A stretch of 64,000 nt of DNA from Bryobacterales bacterium F-183 (GTDB taxonomy: Bacteria > Acidobacteriota > Terriglobia > Bryobacterales > Bryobacteraceae), in NCBI GenBank assembly GCA_016865505.2, contig AP025252.1, positions 4,858,137-4,922,136 on the forward strand. Reading direction: 5' to 3'. Positions 23,524 to 33,500 of the stretch are shown one piece after another. The notes under the pieces are model-generated. The model was not told where the DNA came from, searched no databases, and worked only from the letters and a program-made list of their open reading frames with translations. Position 1 is the stretch's first letter. Each line of letters opens with the position of its first letter. The position numbers and the translations under genes are program-made.

Positions 23524-25359
23524 ATGATGCGCCAAACGGTTCTCTTCCTCGCCATCGCGGCCATTGCTGCTGCACAAGGCGACATCCCTCAACTGCAATG
23601 GAAGGTGGAACCGGCGGGTCCGGGACTGCTGAAGTTGTCCAGTTCCCTGCCCGAACCTTGGCATCTCTACTCGGCTTCGTCGCCGGTGGGTTTGAAGTTT
23701 ACGGCAACTGTGGATGGTGGTGCTGCTGCCGCGGTGTATCAGAAGCCGCCCAAGGTGGAGTTCGACCCGAACTTCCAGGCCGAGAGCGAAACCTACGAAA
23801 AAGACATTGTGTTCTATGTCGCGCCTGCTGCGGAGACGGCGGCGGGCGAGGTCACGCTGAAGCTGCGGTATCAGATTTGTACGGATAAGCAGTGTGTCCC
23901 GCAGCGGAAGACGGCCGCGGGTACATTTGCTCCGGGTGCGGTGAAAGTACCTGAGGGGTTCGCGCTGGCTGGCGGTGCGGCTGCAAAAGCGGCTCCTGCC
24001 ACTTCTTCTGCTGCTGGGGCTGCGGCTCCGGCTACGACGACCAGCAATCAGGATTCGCAGAGTTTGGGCGCATATCTGGCTACTGCGTTTGGGTTGGGAT
24101 TGGCGGCGTTGTTTACGCCTTGCGTGTTCCCGATGATTCCGTTCGTGATGTCCGGGTTCCTGAATCGGGAGAGCGGATCGAAGGCGGATGGCATCGCACA
24201 GGCGGGGATCTTTTCGGCGGGCATCATCATTCTGTTCTGCGTACTGGGCTTTGCGGTGACGGCGATTCTGGGGCCGTTTGGCGTGGTGCAGTTGGGGTCA
24301 AGCCCGTGGGTGAACAGCTTTATCGCGATCCTGTTCGGCGTGTTCGGGCTGAGCCTGTTGGGCGCGTTTGAGATCACGCTGCCAGCTTGGCTGACGAGTG
24401 CGGCGGATGAGAAGTCACGACAGGGCGGCACCGTGGGTACGCTGATGATGAGCTTGAGCTTTGCGCTGACGAGCTTTGCTTGCGTGGGTCCGTTTGTGGG
24501 TACCTTGCTGGCGGGATCGATTCAGGCGGCGGGGATCCGGCCGGTGCTGGGTATGGCGACGTTTGCGACGGGCCTGGCGGCGCCGTTCTTCTTTCTGGCG
24601 CTGTTTCCGCAGTACATCAAGCGGATGCCGAAGTCCGGCGGTTGGCTGGCGCGGGTGAAGGTCGTGATGGGCTTTTTGGTGCTGGCGGGGATGCTGAAGT
24701 ATTTGAGCAACATCGATGCCGTACTGCAGTGGAACATCCTGACGCGCGAGCGTTTCTTGGCGGCCTGGGTGGTGCTGTTCTCACTGGCTGGACTGTACTT
24801 GCTGGGGTTCCTGCGGCTGGAAGGGATTGGTCCGAACGATCACATGGGGGTCGGCCGGTTGTTGACGGGCGCGTTCTTCCTGATCTTTGGCATTCATCTG
24901 CTGCCGGGGATGTTTTGCGGCCGCCTGGGTGAACTGGATGCGTACATCCCGCCGCCGGCGCAGGGTTGCGCGGTATCCGGTGGGGCTGAGGGTACGGCAA
25001 GCGCCAATAAGTGGCTGAAGAACGAATACGCGGCGGCGCTGGCGAAGGCCAAGGCGGAGAACAAGAACGTACTCATCAACTTTACGGGATACGCGTGTAC
25101 GAACTGCCACTGGATGAAACAGAATATGTTTCCCAAGCCAGAGGTGCAGGAAGCGATCGCGAATCTGGTGTTGGTGGAGCTGTACACGGACGGGACGGAT
25201 CAGGCGAGCGAGGAGAACCAGAAAATCCAGGACTCCAAGTTCAAGACCGTTGCGATACCCTACTATGCAATCGTCACGCCCGATGAGCGAGTAGTGGCAT
25301 CCTTTGCCGGACTGACCAAAGATACCGCGGAGTTTGTGGCGTTTTTGAAACGAACATGA
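23524..25359 (+). CDS. dsbD: Thiol:disulfide interchange protein DsbD
   Basis: 611 aa; carries reducing equivalents from cytoplasmic thioredoxin across the inner membrane to periplasmic partners. A signal peptide is followed by the N-terminal alpha domain (about 20-150) with its redox pair in CTDKQCVPQ. An Ala/Thr-rich linker precedes a transmembrane beta domain (about 180-465) with TPCVFP and FACVGPF cysteines. The C-terminal thioredoxin domain has ACTNCHW (CxxC). All three redox pairs are present, so it is a full-length DsbD rather than the short CcdA. The stop overlaps the next gene's ATG by 4 nt. A TlpA-like protein at 19422-19916 is a plausible client. Confidence 0.93.
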   Translation: MMRQTVLFLAIAAIAAAQGDIPQLQWKVEPAGPGLLKLSSSLPEPWHLYSASSPVGLKFTATVDGGAAAAVYQKPPKVEFDPNFQAESETYEKDIVFYVAPAAETAAGEVTLKLRYQICTDKQCVPQRKTAAGTFAPGAVKVPEGFALAGGAAAKAAPATSSAAGAAAPATTTSNQDSQSLGAYLATAFGLGLAALFTPCVFPMIPFVMSGFLNRESGSKADGIAQAGIFSAGIIILFCVLGFAVTAILGPFGVVQLGSSPWVNSFIAILFGVFGLSLLGAFEITLPAWLTSAADEKSRQGGTVGTLMMSLSFALTSFACVGPFVGTLLAGSIQAAGIRPVLGMATFATGLAAPFFFLALFPQYIKRMPKSGGWLARVKVVMGFLVLAGMLKYLSNIDAVLQWNILTRERFLAAWVVLFSLAGLYLLGFLRLEGIGPNDHMGVGRLLTGAFFLIFGIHLLPGMFCGRLGELDAYIPPPAQGCAVSGGAEGTASANKWLKNEYAAALAKAKAENKNVLINFTGYACTNCHWMKQNMFPKPEVQEAIANLVLVELYTDGTDQASEENQKIQDSKFKTVAIPYYAIVTPDERVVASFAGLTKDTAEFVAFLKRT

Positions 25360-27473
25360 TACTTCGTCCGCTGCTTTCGTCCGTTGTTTCGCTGTCTTTG
25401 CTTGCACAGTCTCCCGCACCGCAACCTCCTGCTGGTCCCGCGAATTTGTTTGTCCGGGGCTTTCCGGAGTCTGAGCAAGCATCGCAGATGGAACGCGAAC
25501 GGAAGGCGCGCGACATGGCGCAGGCCGAACGCATTCGGACGTACATGGAGCGGATGTCCGGGGAACCGCATCATGCGGGGTCGCCGGGGTCGCGCGCGGT
25601 AGCGGAGTATGCGCAGGCGCTGTTTCGCGAGTGGGGATTGGATGCGCGAATCGAGACCTTTGAGGCTCTGCTGCCTTATCCGACGAGCCGGCAATTGGAC
25701 GTAACGGCGCCGACGGCGTATCGTGCAAAGCTGCAAGAGCCGGTGATTCCGGAAGACAAGGACTCGGCAGACGTCGGGCAACTGCCACCGTACACGGCCT
25801 ATTCGCCATCGGGCGATGTCACGGGCCAAGTGGTGTACGCCAATTACGGCAACCAGGAAGATTACGAGACGCTGAAGAAGGCCGGTGTCGACGTGCGCGG
25901 CAAAGTCGTGCTGGTGCGCTACGGCAATGGCTTTCGCGGTGTGAAGCCGAAGATCGCGGCGCAGAATGGCGCGATTGCCTGCCTGATTTATTCTGATCCC
26001 AAAGACGATGGGTACTATCGCGGGGATGTGTACCCCAAGGGTCCGTTCCGTCCGCCGCAAGGCGTGCAGCGGGGCAGCATCATGGACATGGCGATACATC
26101 CCGGAGATCCGCTGTCGCCGGGTTGGGCATCCGAGAAGGGATCGAAGAAACTGGGTCGCGAACAGGCGAAGACTTTGGTTCGCATTCCGACCTTGCCGAT
26201 TTCGTACGGCGATGCAGCACCTATTCTGCGGGCGATGGGAGGTCCGCTGACGCCGGAGAGTTGGCGCGGCGCGATGGCGCTGACGTACCACATGGGGCCG
26301 GGTCCTGCGGCGGTGCGGTTGAAGGTGGATTTTGACTGGTCCGTGAAGCCGGTGCATAACGTGATTGCCGTGATTCCGGGTACGCAGTTTAAGGATCAGT
26401 GGGTGATTTTGGGCAACCATCACGATGCCTGGGTGCATGGGGCGAATGATCCGTTGTCCGGTGCCTCGTCGTTGCTCGAGACGGGGCGTGTGCTGGCACG
26501 GCTGGTGAAGTCGGGGTGGAAGCCCAAGCGCACGATCGTACTGTGTTTGTGGGATGGCGAGGAATTCGGCATGGTCGGGTCCACCGAGTGGGTGGAGAAG
26601 CACAAGGCCGAGTTGGAACAGAAGGCTGTCGCGTACATCAATACGGATTCGAATAGCCGGGGTACATTGGGCGTCGGCGGGTCGCCTGCGTTTGAGCAGT
26701 TTGTGGGGAACCTGTTGCGGCACGTGAAGGACCCGGGTACGGGCAAAGCGCTGGCCGAGACGCCGCAGCGTCGTGCGAATGCGAATGGACTGCGATTGAG
26801 TCCGCTGGGGTCAGGGTCGGACTTTGTGTCGTTCCTGGATCACGCTGGGATTCCGAGTCTGAATCTGGGATTTGGTGGCGAGGGCGGCGGTCTGTACCAT
26901 TCGGTGTACGACACGTTCACGGCGTATCAGAAGTTTGGGGATCCTGACTTTTCCTATTGCCGCGCGCTGACGCAATTGACGACGACGATGGCGATGCGGC
27001 TGGCCGATGCGCCTGTGTTGCCGCATGAGTTTGGTGACTTGACGAAGGCCGTACGGTCCTATGTCGAGGAGATCCAAAAGGAGTTTCCGAACGCGGATCT
27101 GAAGGAAGTGAACCGGCAGTTGACGCGGCTGTCTACGGCGTCGCGCGCGTTTGACGATGAGATTCGCGGGGTACGGCGACGGTCCCAGGCGATTTCACCA
27201 GAGAAGCTGACAAAGCTGAATCAGGCGCTGATGAAGACGGAGCGGGCGTTGCTGTTGCCGCAGGGGTTGCCGGGTCGCGAATGGTACAAGCATCAGCTGT
27301 ACGCGCCGGGTTTGTACACGGGGTACGGCGTGAAGACGCTGCCGGGGGTACGCGAGGCGTTGGAGGCTGGACGTACGGAAGAGGCGGCACAACAGGCGGC
27401 CAACGTCGCCAAGGCGCTGCGGAATTGCGCGGCGCAGATTGAGGAAGCAGCGAGTCTGCTACGCGGGATTTGA
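25356..27473 (+). CDS. M28-family zinc peptidase, glutamate carboxypeptidase II (PSMA) like
   Basis: 705 aa, secreted (hydrophobic N-terminus with cleavage near LLAQSPAP). It has the three-part plan of PSMA-like enzymes: a peptidase domain interrupted by a PA domain (about 120-300, GKVVLVRYGNGFRG), then the metal motifs LGNHHDAWVHGANDPLSG (His and bridging Asp), WDGEEFGMVGS (catalytic Glu pair) and YINTDSN, and a helical dimerisation domain. The reaction is likely removal of C-terminal residues from extracytoplasmic peptides; the substrate is unknown. ATG overlaps the dsbD stop by 4 nt, and its own stop shares one base with the serB ATG, so three unrelated functions are translationally chained. 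Confidence 0.88.
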   Translation: MILRPLLSSVVSLSLLAQSPAPQPPAGPANLFVRGFPESEQASQMERERKARDMAQAERIRTYMERMSGEPHHAGSPGSRAVAEYAQALFREWGLDARIETFEALLPYPTSRQLDVTAPTAYRAKLQEPVIPEDKDSADVGQLPPYTAYSPSGDVTGQVVYANYGNQEDYETLKKAGVDVRGKVVLVRYGNGFRGVKPKIAAQNGAIACLIYSDPKDDGYYRGDVYPKGPFRPPQGVQRGSIMDMAIHPGDPLSPGWASEKGSKKLGREQAKTLVRIPTLPISYGDAAPILRAMGGPLTPESWRGAMALTYHMGPGPAAVRLKVDFDWSVKPVHNVIAVIPGTQFKDQWVILGNHHDAWVHGANDPLSGASSLLETGRVLARLVKSGWKPKRTIVLCLWDGEEFGMVGSTEWVEKHKAELEQKAVAYINTDSNSRGTLGVGGSPAFEQFVGNLLRHVKDPGTGKALAETPQRRANANGLRLSPLGSGSDFVSFLDHAGIPSLNLGFGGEGGGLYHSVYDTFTAYQKFGDPDFSYCRALTQLTTTMAMRLADAPVLPHEFGDLTKAVRSYVEEIQKEFPNADLKEVNRQLTRLSTASRAFDDEIRGVRRRSQAISPEKLTKLNQALMKTERALLLPQGLPGREWYKHQLYAPGLYTGYGVKTLPGVREALEAGRTEEAAQQAANVAKALRNCAAQIEEAASLLRGI

Positions 27474-28663
27474 TGTCGCGTCGTCTTTTGATTCATTTCA
27501 CCGGACAGGATCAGCCCGGACTCATCCATTCCATCACTCAATTGCTGGCGTCCCATGGGGCGCGGATTTTGGACATCGGGCAGGCGGTGATCCATCAGGC
27601 TGTCGCGCTGGGCGTGCTGATCGAGGTTCCGGCGGATGGCGAGGCGGAGGTTACAACGGCGCTGGCCGCGAAGGCTCGCGAGTGGAATGCGGATCTGCGT
27701 TTTTCGAGCGTGGCCGATGGTGCGTACGCCGATTGGGTGGCGGAACAAGGCAAGCATCGTTTTATCCTGACCGTGCTGGGTACGGCGGTGGGGTTCGCGC
27801 ACCTGGCTGAAGTGACGGGTGTGGTGGCGCAGGCGGGCTTGAACATCGAACGGATTGACCGGTTGAGCGGACGGGATACGGAGAGGTCCTGCATCGAGTT
27901 CGGGTTGAGCAGCGTGGCGGTTGTGGACGAGAAGGCGCTGCGGGCAAGCTTTTTGCGAATCAGCCGCGAGCATGGCATCGATGTCGCGTTTCAACACGAC
28001 AATGCGTACCGCAGGACGCGACGGGTGATCGCCTTTGACATGGATTCGACGTTGATCCAATGCGAGGTGATCGATGAACTGGCCAAGGAAGCGGGTGTCG
28101 GCGAGCAGGTCGCGGCGATCACAGAAGCTGCCATGCGCGGGGAGCTGGATTTTCCGGCGGCGTTCCGCAAGCGCGTGGGATTGCTGAAGGGGCTGGATGA
28201 GGCAGCGCTGGAGCGGGTGGCCGGGCGCATCCGGTTGATGGATGGCGCGGAACGGCTGATGTCTACGTTGAAGCGGCTGGGGTACAAGACGGCGATTCTG
28301 TCGGGCGGGTTTACGTACTTTGGGCGGAAGCTTCAGGAAAAGCTGGGATTTGATTATCTCTATGCCAACGAGTTGGACATACTGGATGGCGTGGTGACGG
28401 GTGAGATCCGGTCGGAGATCGTGGACGGGCAGGTGAAGGCGCGACGACTGCAGGAGATCGCGGCGCGGGAGAATATCAGCCTCGAACAGTGCATTGCCGT
28501 GGGGGATGGGGCTAATGATCTGCCGATGATCGGACTAGCCGGGTTAGGCATTGCCTTTCAGGCCAAACCGGTGGTACGCGAGAGGTCGCGGCATGCGATT
28601 TCTTCGAATGGACTGGACGCAATTTTGTATCTGATCGGCCTGCGCGATCGAGATATCGCCTAA
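27473..28663 (+). CDS. serB: Phosphoserine phosphatase with N-terminal ACT domains
   Basis: 396 aa; hydrolyses L-phosphoserine to serine, the last step of serine synthesis. The first 170 residues form two ACT-like modules (HFTGQDQPGLIHSITQLL, then FILTVLGTAVGFAHLAEVTG), probably amino-acid sensing. The HAD phosphatase core starts with FDMDSTLIQCEVIDELA, continues with SGGFTYF, and ends with VGDGANDLPMI. The long two-ACT form resembles mycobacterial SerB2. The start is the ATG at 27473, which overlaps the previous stop by one base (TGATG). Confidence 0.95.
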   Translation: MSRRLLIHFTGQDQPGLIHSITQLLASHGARILDIGQAVIHQAVALGVLIEVPADGEAEVTTALAAKAREWNADLRFSSVADGAYADWVAEQGKHRFILTVLGTAVGFAHLAEVTGVVAQAGLNIERIDRLSGRDTERSCIEFGLSSVAVVDEKALRASFLRISREHGIDVAFQHDNAYRRTRRVIAFDMDSTLIQCEVIDELAKEAGVGEQVAAITEAAMRGELDFPAAFRKRVGLLKGLDEAALERVAGRIRLMDGAERLMSTLKRLGYKTAILSGGFTYFGRKLQEKLGFDYLYANELDILDGVVTGEIRSEIVDGQVKARRLQEIAARENISLEQCIAVGDGANDLPMIGLAGLGIAFQAKPVVRERSRHAISSNGLDAILYLIGLRDRDIA

Positions 28664-28713
28664 TCAGAAAGACTCATTCAAAACAGGTAGGCGGGCTCCG
28701 ATATGACCTTAGT

Positions 28714-29574
28714 ATGTTCGTCATCGTCGGCATCCTGGTGGTTATTGGTGGCATCATTGGCGGCTACCTCATGGAACATGGGGAGCTTGCAGTGCTATGG
28801 CAGCCTGCTGAAGTTGTGATTATTGGCGGCGCGGCGTTGGGCACGTTGCTCATCGCGAATCCGTTGCCTACTGTGATTGCGCTGTTCAAGTCCGTACTGG
28901 GGGCGTTGAAACCGAGCCCTTACAACCAAAAGTTTTATCTCGACACGCTGAAGATGCTGAACGATTTGTTCATGCATGCGCGTAAGAACGGGATGGTAAA
29001 GCTGGAAGCGGATGTGGAAGATCCGGATAAGAGTCCGATCTTTACGAAGTATCCAGGGTTCCTGAAGAATCATCATGCCGTGCACTTTGTGTGCGACACC
29101 CTACGCATGGCGATTAGCGGTGGCGTGGGGACGTACGAGATCGACCAGATGATGGAAATGGATATGGAGAGCCATCATCATGAGGCGGGCGTACCGGTGG
29201 CGGCATTGAATACGGTGGCCGACGCGTTGCCGGGTCTTGGGATTGTGGCGGCGGTGTTGGGCATCGTGATTACGATGGGTGCGCTAGGCGGGCCTCCGGA
29301 AGAGATCGGCCATAAGGTGGGCGCGGCGCTCGTCGGAACGTTCCTGGGCATCCTGATGTGTTACGGATTCCTGGGTCCGATTGCGCAGTACCTGACAAAG
29401 ATGAACGATGCGGAAGGCGAGTACTACAAGGTACTGCGCATGGCGGTGATCTCGTTCATTAAAGGTGCGGCGCCTATCCTGGCGGTGGAGACAGCGCGAC
29501 GGATGATCCCGTCGCACGAGCGTCCGACGTTCAAGGAAATGGAAAAGGCCTGCAAGGGCGGCAGCGGAGCTTAA
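28714..29574 (+). CDS. motA: Flagellar motor stator protein MotA
   Basis: 286 aa inner-membrane protein that, with MotB, conducts protons and drives the flagellar rotor. Four transmembrane segments are visible: residues 2-20, 33-50, about 168-190 and about 200-220. The cytoplasmic loop after TM2 is long and charged, as in MotA. PGLGIVAAVLGIVITMG carries the conserved proline after TM2-TM3. MotB follows 6 nt later. No other chemotaxis or flagellar gene is nearby. Confidence 0.93.
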   Translation: MFVIVGILVVIGGIIGGYLMEHGELAVLWQPAEVVIIGGAALGTLLIANPLPTVIALFKSVLGALKPSPYNQKFYLDTLKMLNDLFMHARKNGMVKLEADVEDPDKSPIFTKYPGFLKNHHAVHFVCDTLRMAISGGVGTYEIDQMMEMDMESHHHEAGVPVAALNTVADALPGLGIVAAVLGIVITMGALGGPPEEIGHKVGAALVGTFLGILMCYGFLGPIAQYLTKMNDAEGEYYKVLRMAVISFIKGAAPILAVETARRMIPSHERPTFKEMEKACKGGSGA

Positions 29575-29580
29575 TCTTCG

Positions 29581-30516
29581 ATGTCAGATCAAAAGCTTGC
29601 ACCGATTATTGTTGTCAAGAAAAAGGCTGGACATGGCGGCCATCATGGTGGCGCGTGGAAGGTCGCTTATGCTGACTTTGTTACCGCGATGATGGCTCTG
29701 TTCATCGTGCTGTGGCTGATGAATACGTCGCAGCAGGTGAAGGATTCGATTGCCGGGTACTTCAAGGATCCAGCGGGCACGGGTCGCGATGTAGGTAGCT
29801 CGCAGTCGGGTTCCGGGGATACGCTGCATTTGCAGCAGGACAATCTCGAAAAGCTCAAAGAGAAGCTGCAGGAGATCATGAAGGAGACGCCGGAGTTGGC
29901 GGAGCTCAAGGATCAAGTGCAGATGACGGTGACGGGCGAAGGTCTGCGCATCGAGTTGCTGGAGACGGAGAAAGGGTACTTCTTCCAGTCTGGCAGCGCG
30001 CGGCCGAGTTCGCATGGTGAAGCTTTCCTGTCGAAGCTGGCGCAGGAAGTGGGCAAGATGTCGAACAAGATCGTCATCGAAGGGCACACGGATGCGAAGC
30101 CGTTTTCGAACGATAAAACCTACAGCAACTGGGAGCTATCGTCGGATCGCGCCAATGCAGCGCGGCGCATCATGCAGGACAACGGGCTGAAGGAAGAGCA
30201 GATCAAACAGGTTCGCGGTTTTGCGGCACAGTTCCTGCGCGTGGAGAAGGATCCGAATGATGCGAGCAACCGTCGTATTTCGGTGATCATCCTGTTTAAG
30301 AATCCGCCTCCGGAAGCGAAGGCTGACGATAAGAAAGCCGGTGGTCACGGCGCGGCCGGCGGCGGTGGAGGTCATGGCGCAGCGCCTGCTGCTGGGGAGA
30401 AAGCGGGCGAGAAGGCGGCGGATGGCGGACATGGGGCTCCTCCGGCAGCTGCGAAGGAAGCAGCGAAGGAAGCGCCGAAACCGTCTCCCGCCAAAGCCAA
30501 GGGCGGCGGTCACTAA
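29581..30516 (+). CDS. motB: Flagellar motor protein MotB with long His/Gly/Ala/Lys-rich tail
   Basis: 311 aa. A single transmembrane helix begins at YADFVTAMMALFIVLWLMN, whose Asp is the proton-binding residue. A plug/linker and a periplasmic OmpA-like peptidoglycan-binding domain follow (about 120-240: IEGHTDAKPF and ELSSDRANAARRI). After KNPPPE the last about 65 residues are low-complexity, with five GGH/GHG motifs and Lys-Ala-Pro repeats (AAKEAAKEAPKPSP). Such a tail is not part of the standard MotB domain. The stop is 25 nt from the convergent AddA-like gene. Confidence 0.92.
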   Translation: MSDQKLAPIIVVKKKAGHGGHHGGAWKVAYADFVTAMMALFIVLWLMNTSQQVKDSIAGYFKDPAGTGRDVGSSQSGSGDTLHLQQDNLEKLKEKLQEIMKETPELAELKDQVQMTVTGEGLRIELLETEKGYFFQSGSARPSSHGEAFLSKLAQEVGKMSNKIVIEGHTDAKPFSNDKTYSNWELSSDRANAARRIMQDNGLKEEQIKQVRGFAAQFLRVEKDPNDASNRRISVIILFKNPPPEAKADDKKAGGHGAAGGGGGHGAAPAAGEKAGEKAADGGHGAPPAAAKEAAKEAPKPSPAKAKGGGH

Positions 30517-30541
30517 TGCGGTGTGCGCGCGAGGGGTGATG

Positions 30542-33500
30542 CTATTGCAGTTCCCACTCGCGCCACGCTCCTAGAAGCGGGAAGTACAGGCCAAGACGGA
30601 TGGGTCGCTCCGGCTCAGCAAGACGGAAGAGGCGGCCATAGCGCTCCAGTTGTGGACGGTAGCGGAGTTGCTCTCCGTCGAGGAACCACTCGAGTTCCCC
30701 GCCCTCGTGGGTGCTGGTCTTGTAGTCGATGATCCAGCGGACGCCGTCGTTATCGAGGAAGGTTCTGTCGACGACGCCGCGCACGACACGACCTTGCGCG
30801 TCGACACCGGTGACCGCGAGTTCGCTGCCGGCTCCCGCACGGGACGTATCTTGCGGAGCGAGGGTCCAGGCGCCGCGATCGTCCTGCATGGTGCGTAGCA
30901 CGGCCGTCTCAACCTTGGCGGCTGCATCGGCACACTCACCAGCCGGGACGCCGAGACTTTCGAGCATACGGCGAAGGCGGGGGCGATGTGCGCGTACCCA
31001 AGCTTCGGGATCTGCCGTCCAGGCAGAAGGGTCCGAAATAGCGCGGTGGAGCATCGCGTGGGTCATGACCCCGATGTGGCGCAGCGTGTTGCCTGTCCAT
31101 GTGAACAACGTCTCGATGGTGTTGTCATCGGTTGCTTCTATGCGGCTGCTGTCGGGCTCCATCCGAACGGACTGAGGCCGCCAACCCGTCGCGATGCGGG
31201 TGAGGTTAGGCGAGGGTACAGGGGTTGCGCGCGGATCGTGGGAAATCGGTACTCTGTTCTTTCCCGAGGCTTGCGACGCGAACGCTTCGCTGAACTGTTC
31301 TTCGACCATCGGCCACATCCGGTGCAACAGCGAACCTCGGCTGGGGCGACCCATCTCGCCGGTTTTCTTCACATTCGTGTGCCCGATGAGGTGCAGTGTA
31401 CGGCGGGCCCGCGTTACGGCCACATAGAGTAGCCGCACCAGTTCGTTGGCGTCCTTGCGTTGTTCGATGGTCTCCAGGTACTTGTAGACGGGGTCGGATT
31501 CCTGCTCACTGGCCGGTACAGGGGCGAGCACTAAGCGATCGCCTTGCCGTAACCAATGCAGAAGACGGCGGTCGTCCTGGCGGCCGAGTTTGCCGAGACC
31601 CGGCAGGATCACGGTGTCGAACTCCAAACCTTTGGCCTGGTGGATGGTCATGACCTGCAGGGTGTCATCCGCAGAGGGGTCAGGCTTGGTGAAGATGTCG
31701 CGCAGCCGGGCTTCGATGCGATCAAACTCCGGAAGGTCACCTCCGTCGTCAAACTCGTCCAGTAGATCAAGGTACGCGGCCGCGTCTTCCTGCGCCATTG
31801 CACTTTGCCCGCAACAGGCTTCGGGTCCGCCGAGACGGAGCCAGGCCGCTTCGACCCATTGCCGCAGAGGTACGCGGCGGCGCTGGACCATGACGGGATC
31901 TAGAGCGGCGCACAGGGCGCGCACGCGGGCTTCGCCGTCGGGGGAGAGGCGGAGGCCGGAACTGCGAAGGAGAGTCCAGATGGAACTGATGCGATCGTTT
32001 CCGGCGATGGCTTCAAGATCCTGCAGGGTGAGGCCACACCAGGGCGCTCGCAGCACCGCAAGCCATGCCGGACGGTCCGCGAGATGGACGAGTGCGCGGG
32101 TTAGGGCCAGAAGGTCGCGCACCACGGGGGATTCGGCCAGAGTGTCGACCTTGACCGCGCGATAGCGCCAGCCCCGGCGGCGGAACTCGCGAACGATTTC
32201 CGTGAGGTGGGCTCGCGCACGTACGAGTACAGCGACAGACTTGCCAGGACTATCGCGGCGGGCCTCTTCGACAAGGGTCGCGACGAGTTGGGCCTCGGCT
32301 TCATCGTTCCGATCGAAGGCGGGGTGAACACGAACGAGGCCTGGCTCCCAACGGAAGGGCACCGAGTCGGCGAATACGGCAGCGCCCATGGCGGGGTCTT
32401 CGGTTTGCGGGAAGGCCTGGGTGAAGCATTGATTGGCCCATGAGACGAGTTCCGGCGAGGATCGGAAGTTGACCTGGATCGCGAGTGGTTCGGGCAGAAC
32501 GGGTCCAAGGCCGCTTGTGCGCGTCTCGAGAAAGACGCCGACTTCGGCTTCGCGAAACCGGTAGATGGATTGCATCGGATCGCCGACCAGGAAGACGGTG
32601 CGTCCATCGCCTTCGTCCCAGCCAGCGGTGAGCTTGAGGAGGAGGTCGCGCTGCGATTGTGAGGTGTCCTGAAACTCGTCGACCAAGAGATGGCGGATGC
32701 GATGGCCGAGTGTGAGTCCGAGATCGGTGGGGGCTTCGATGGGGCCTAGGGCTTCGAGAGCGGCGGCGGCGATCTCGCTGAAGTCGACCTGGCCTCGCGA
32801 TTGGAAGACGACGCGGAGGTTCGCAGCGGCTAGCTTAAGGGTGTGAAACAGCGCTTCGAGGACGGGCCATTGGCGCGCTTGGTAGTACGGCGGCGGCAGG
32901 TGTCGCGCGGCGTGCAGGAGGTCGCGTAGGGCGTCGTACTCGGGGGCGCGAAGCTGGTCCAAGATGCGTGTTTCGGCTTGCACGAGGCCGGTGACGCGTT
33001 TGCGCCAGTCTCCAGATTGCGTGAGGAAACGCTCGATGACGTCTTTCCATTGGGCGAGGGCGCGAGGTTCGGGTTCTGGGAGGAGTCCCAGGGCGAAATC
33101 TGGCGCGTGGTCATGGATGGCACGAAGTTCGAGGCGGACGAGGTGCGCGATGTTGGCCTCTAGCGTGGGGCGGAGCGCGTTGGGGTCCTCGCCGGCGATC
33201 ACAGGGAGCCACTGTTCGCGACGGGCGAGCATTTGGGCGATCATGCGCTCACAAAGGCTGGCGTTCACGTCGAGGTGACGCAGCAGAGTTCGGATCGCGG
33301 CGGCGTCGGTGGCGTTGCCTCCGCCCAAGAGTCGCAGGGTACGCGAGGCGGCTTGGCGGTAGAGCGCGGTGGCGTCCTCGACGGGTTCGGGCATGGAGCC
33401 GAAGCGGGAGAGCCAGGGCATGGCGCGAACGATGGAGTGGGCGAAGGCATCGATGGTGTCGATGCGCATACGGCCTGGGTTTTGGGCGAGCCTCCAGTGG

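Noticed and set aside
25263-26723. 486-codon minus-strand frame inside the M28 peptidase
   Set aside because: Arg/His-rich shadow sequence without family features.
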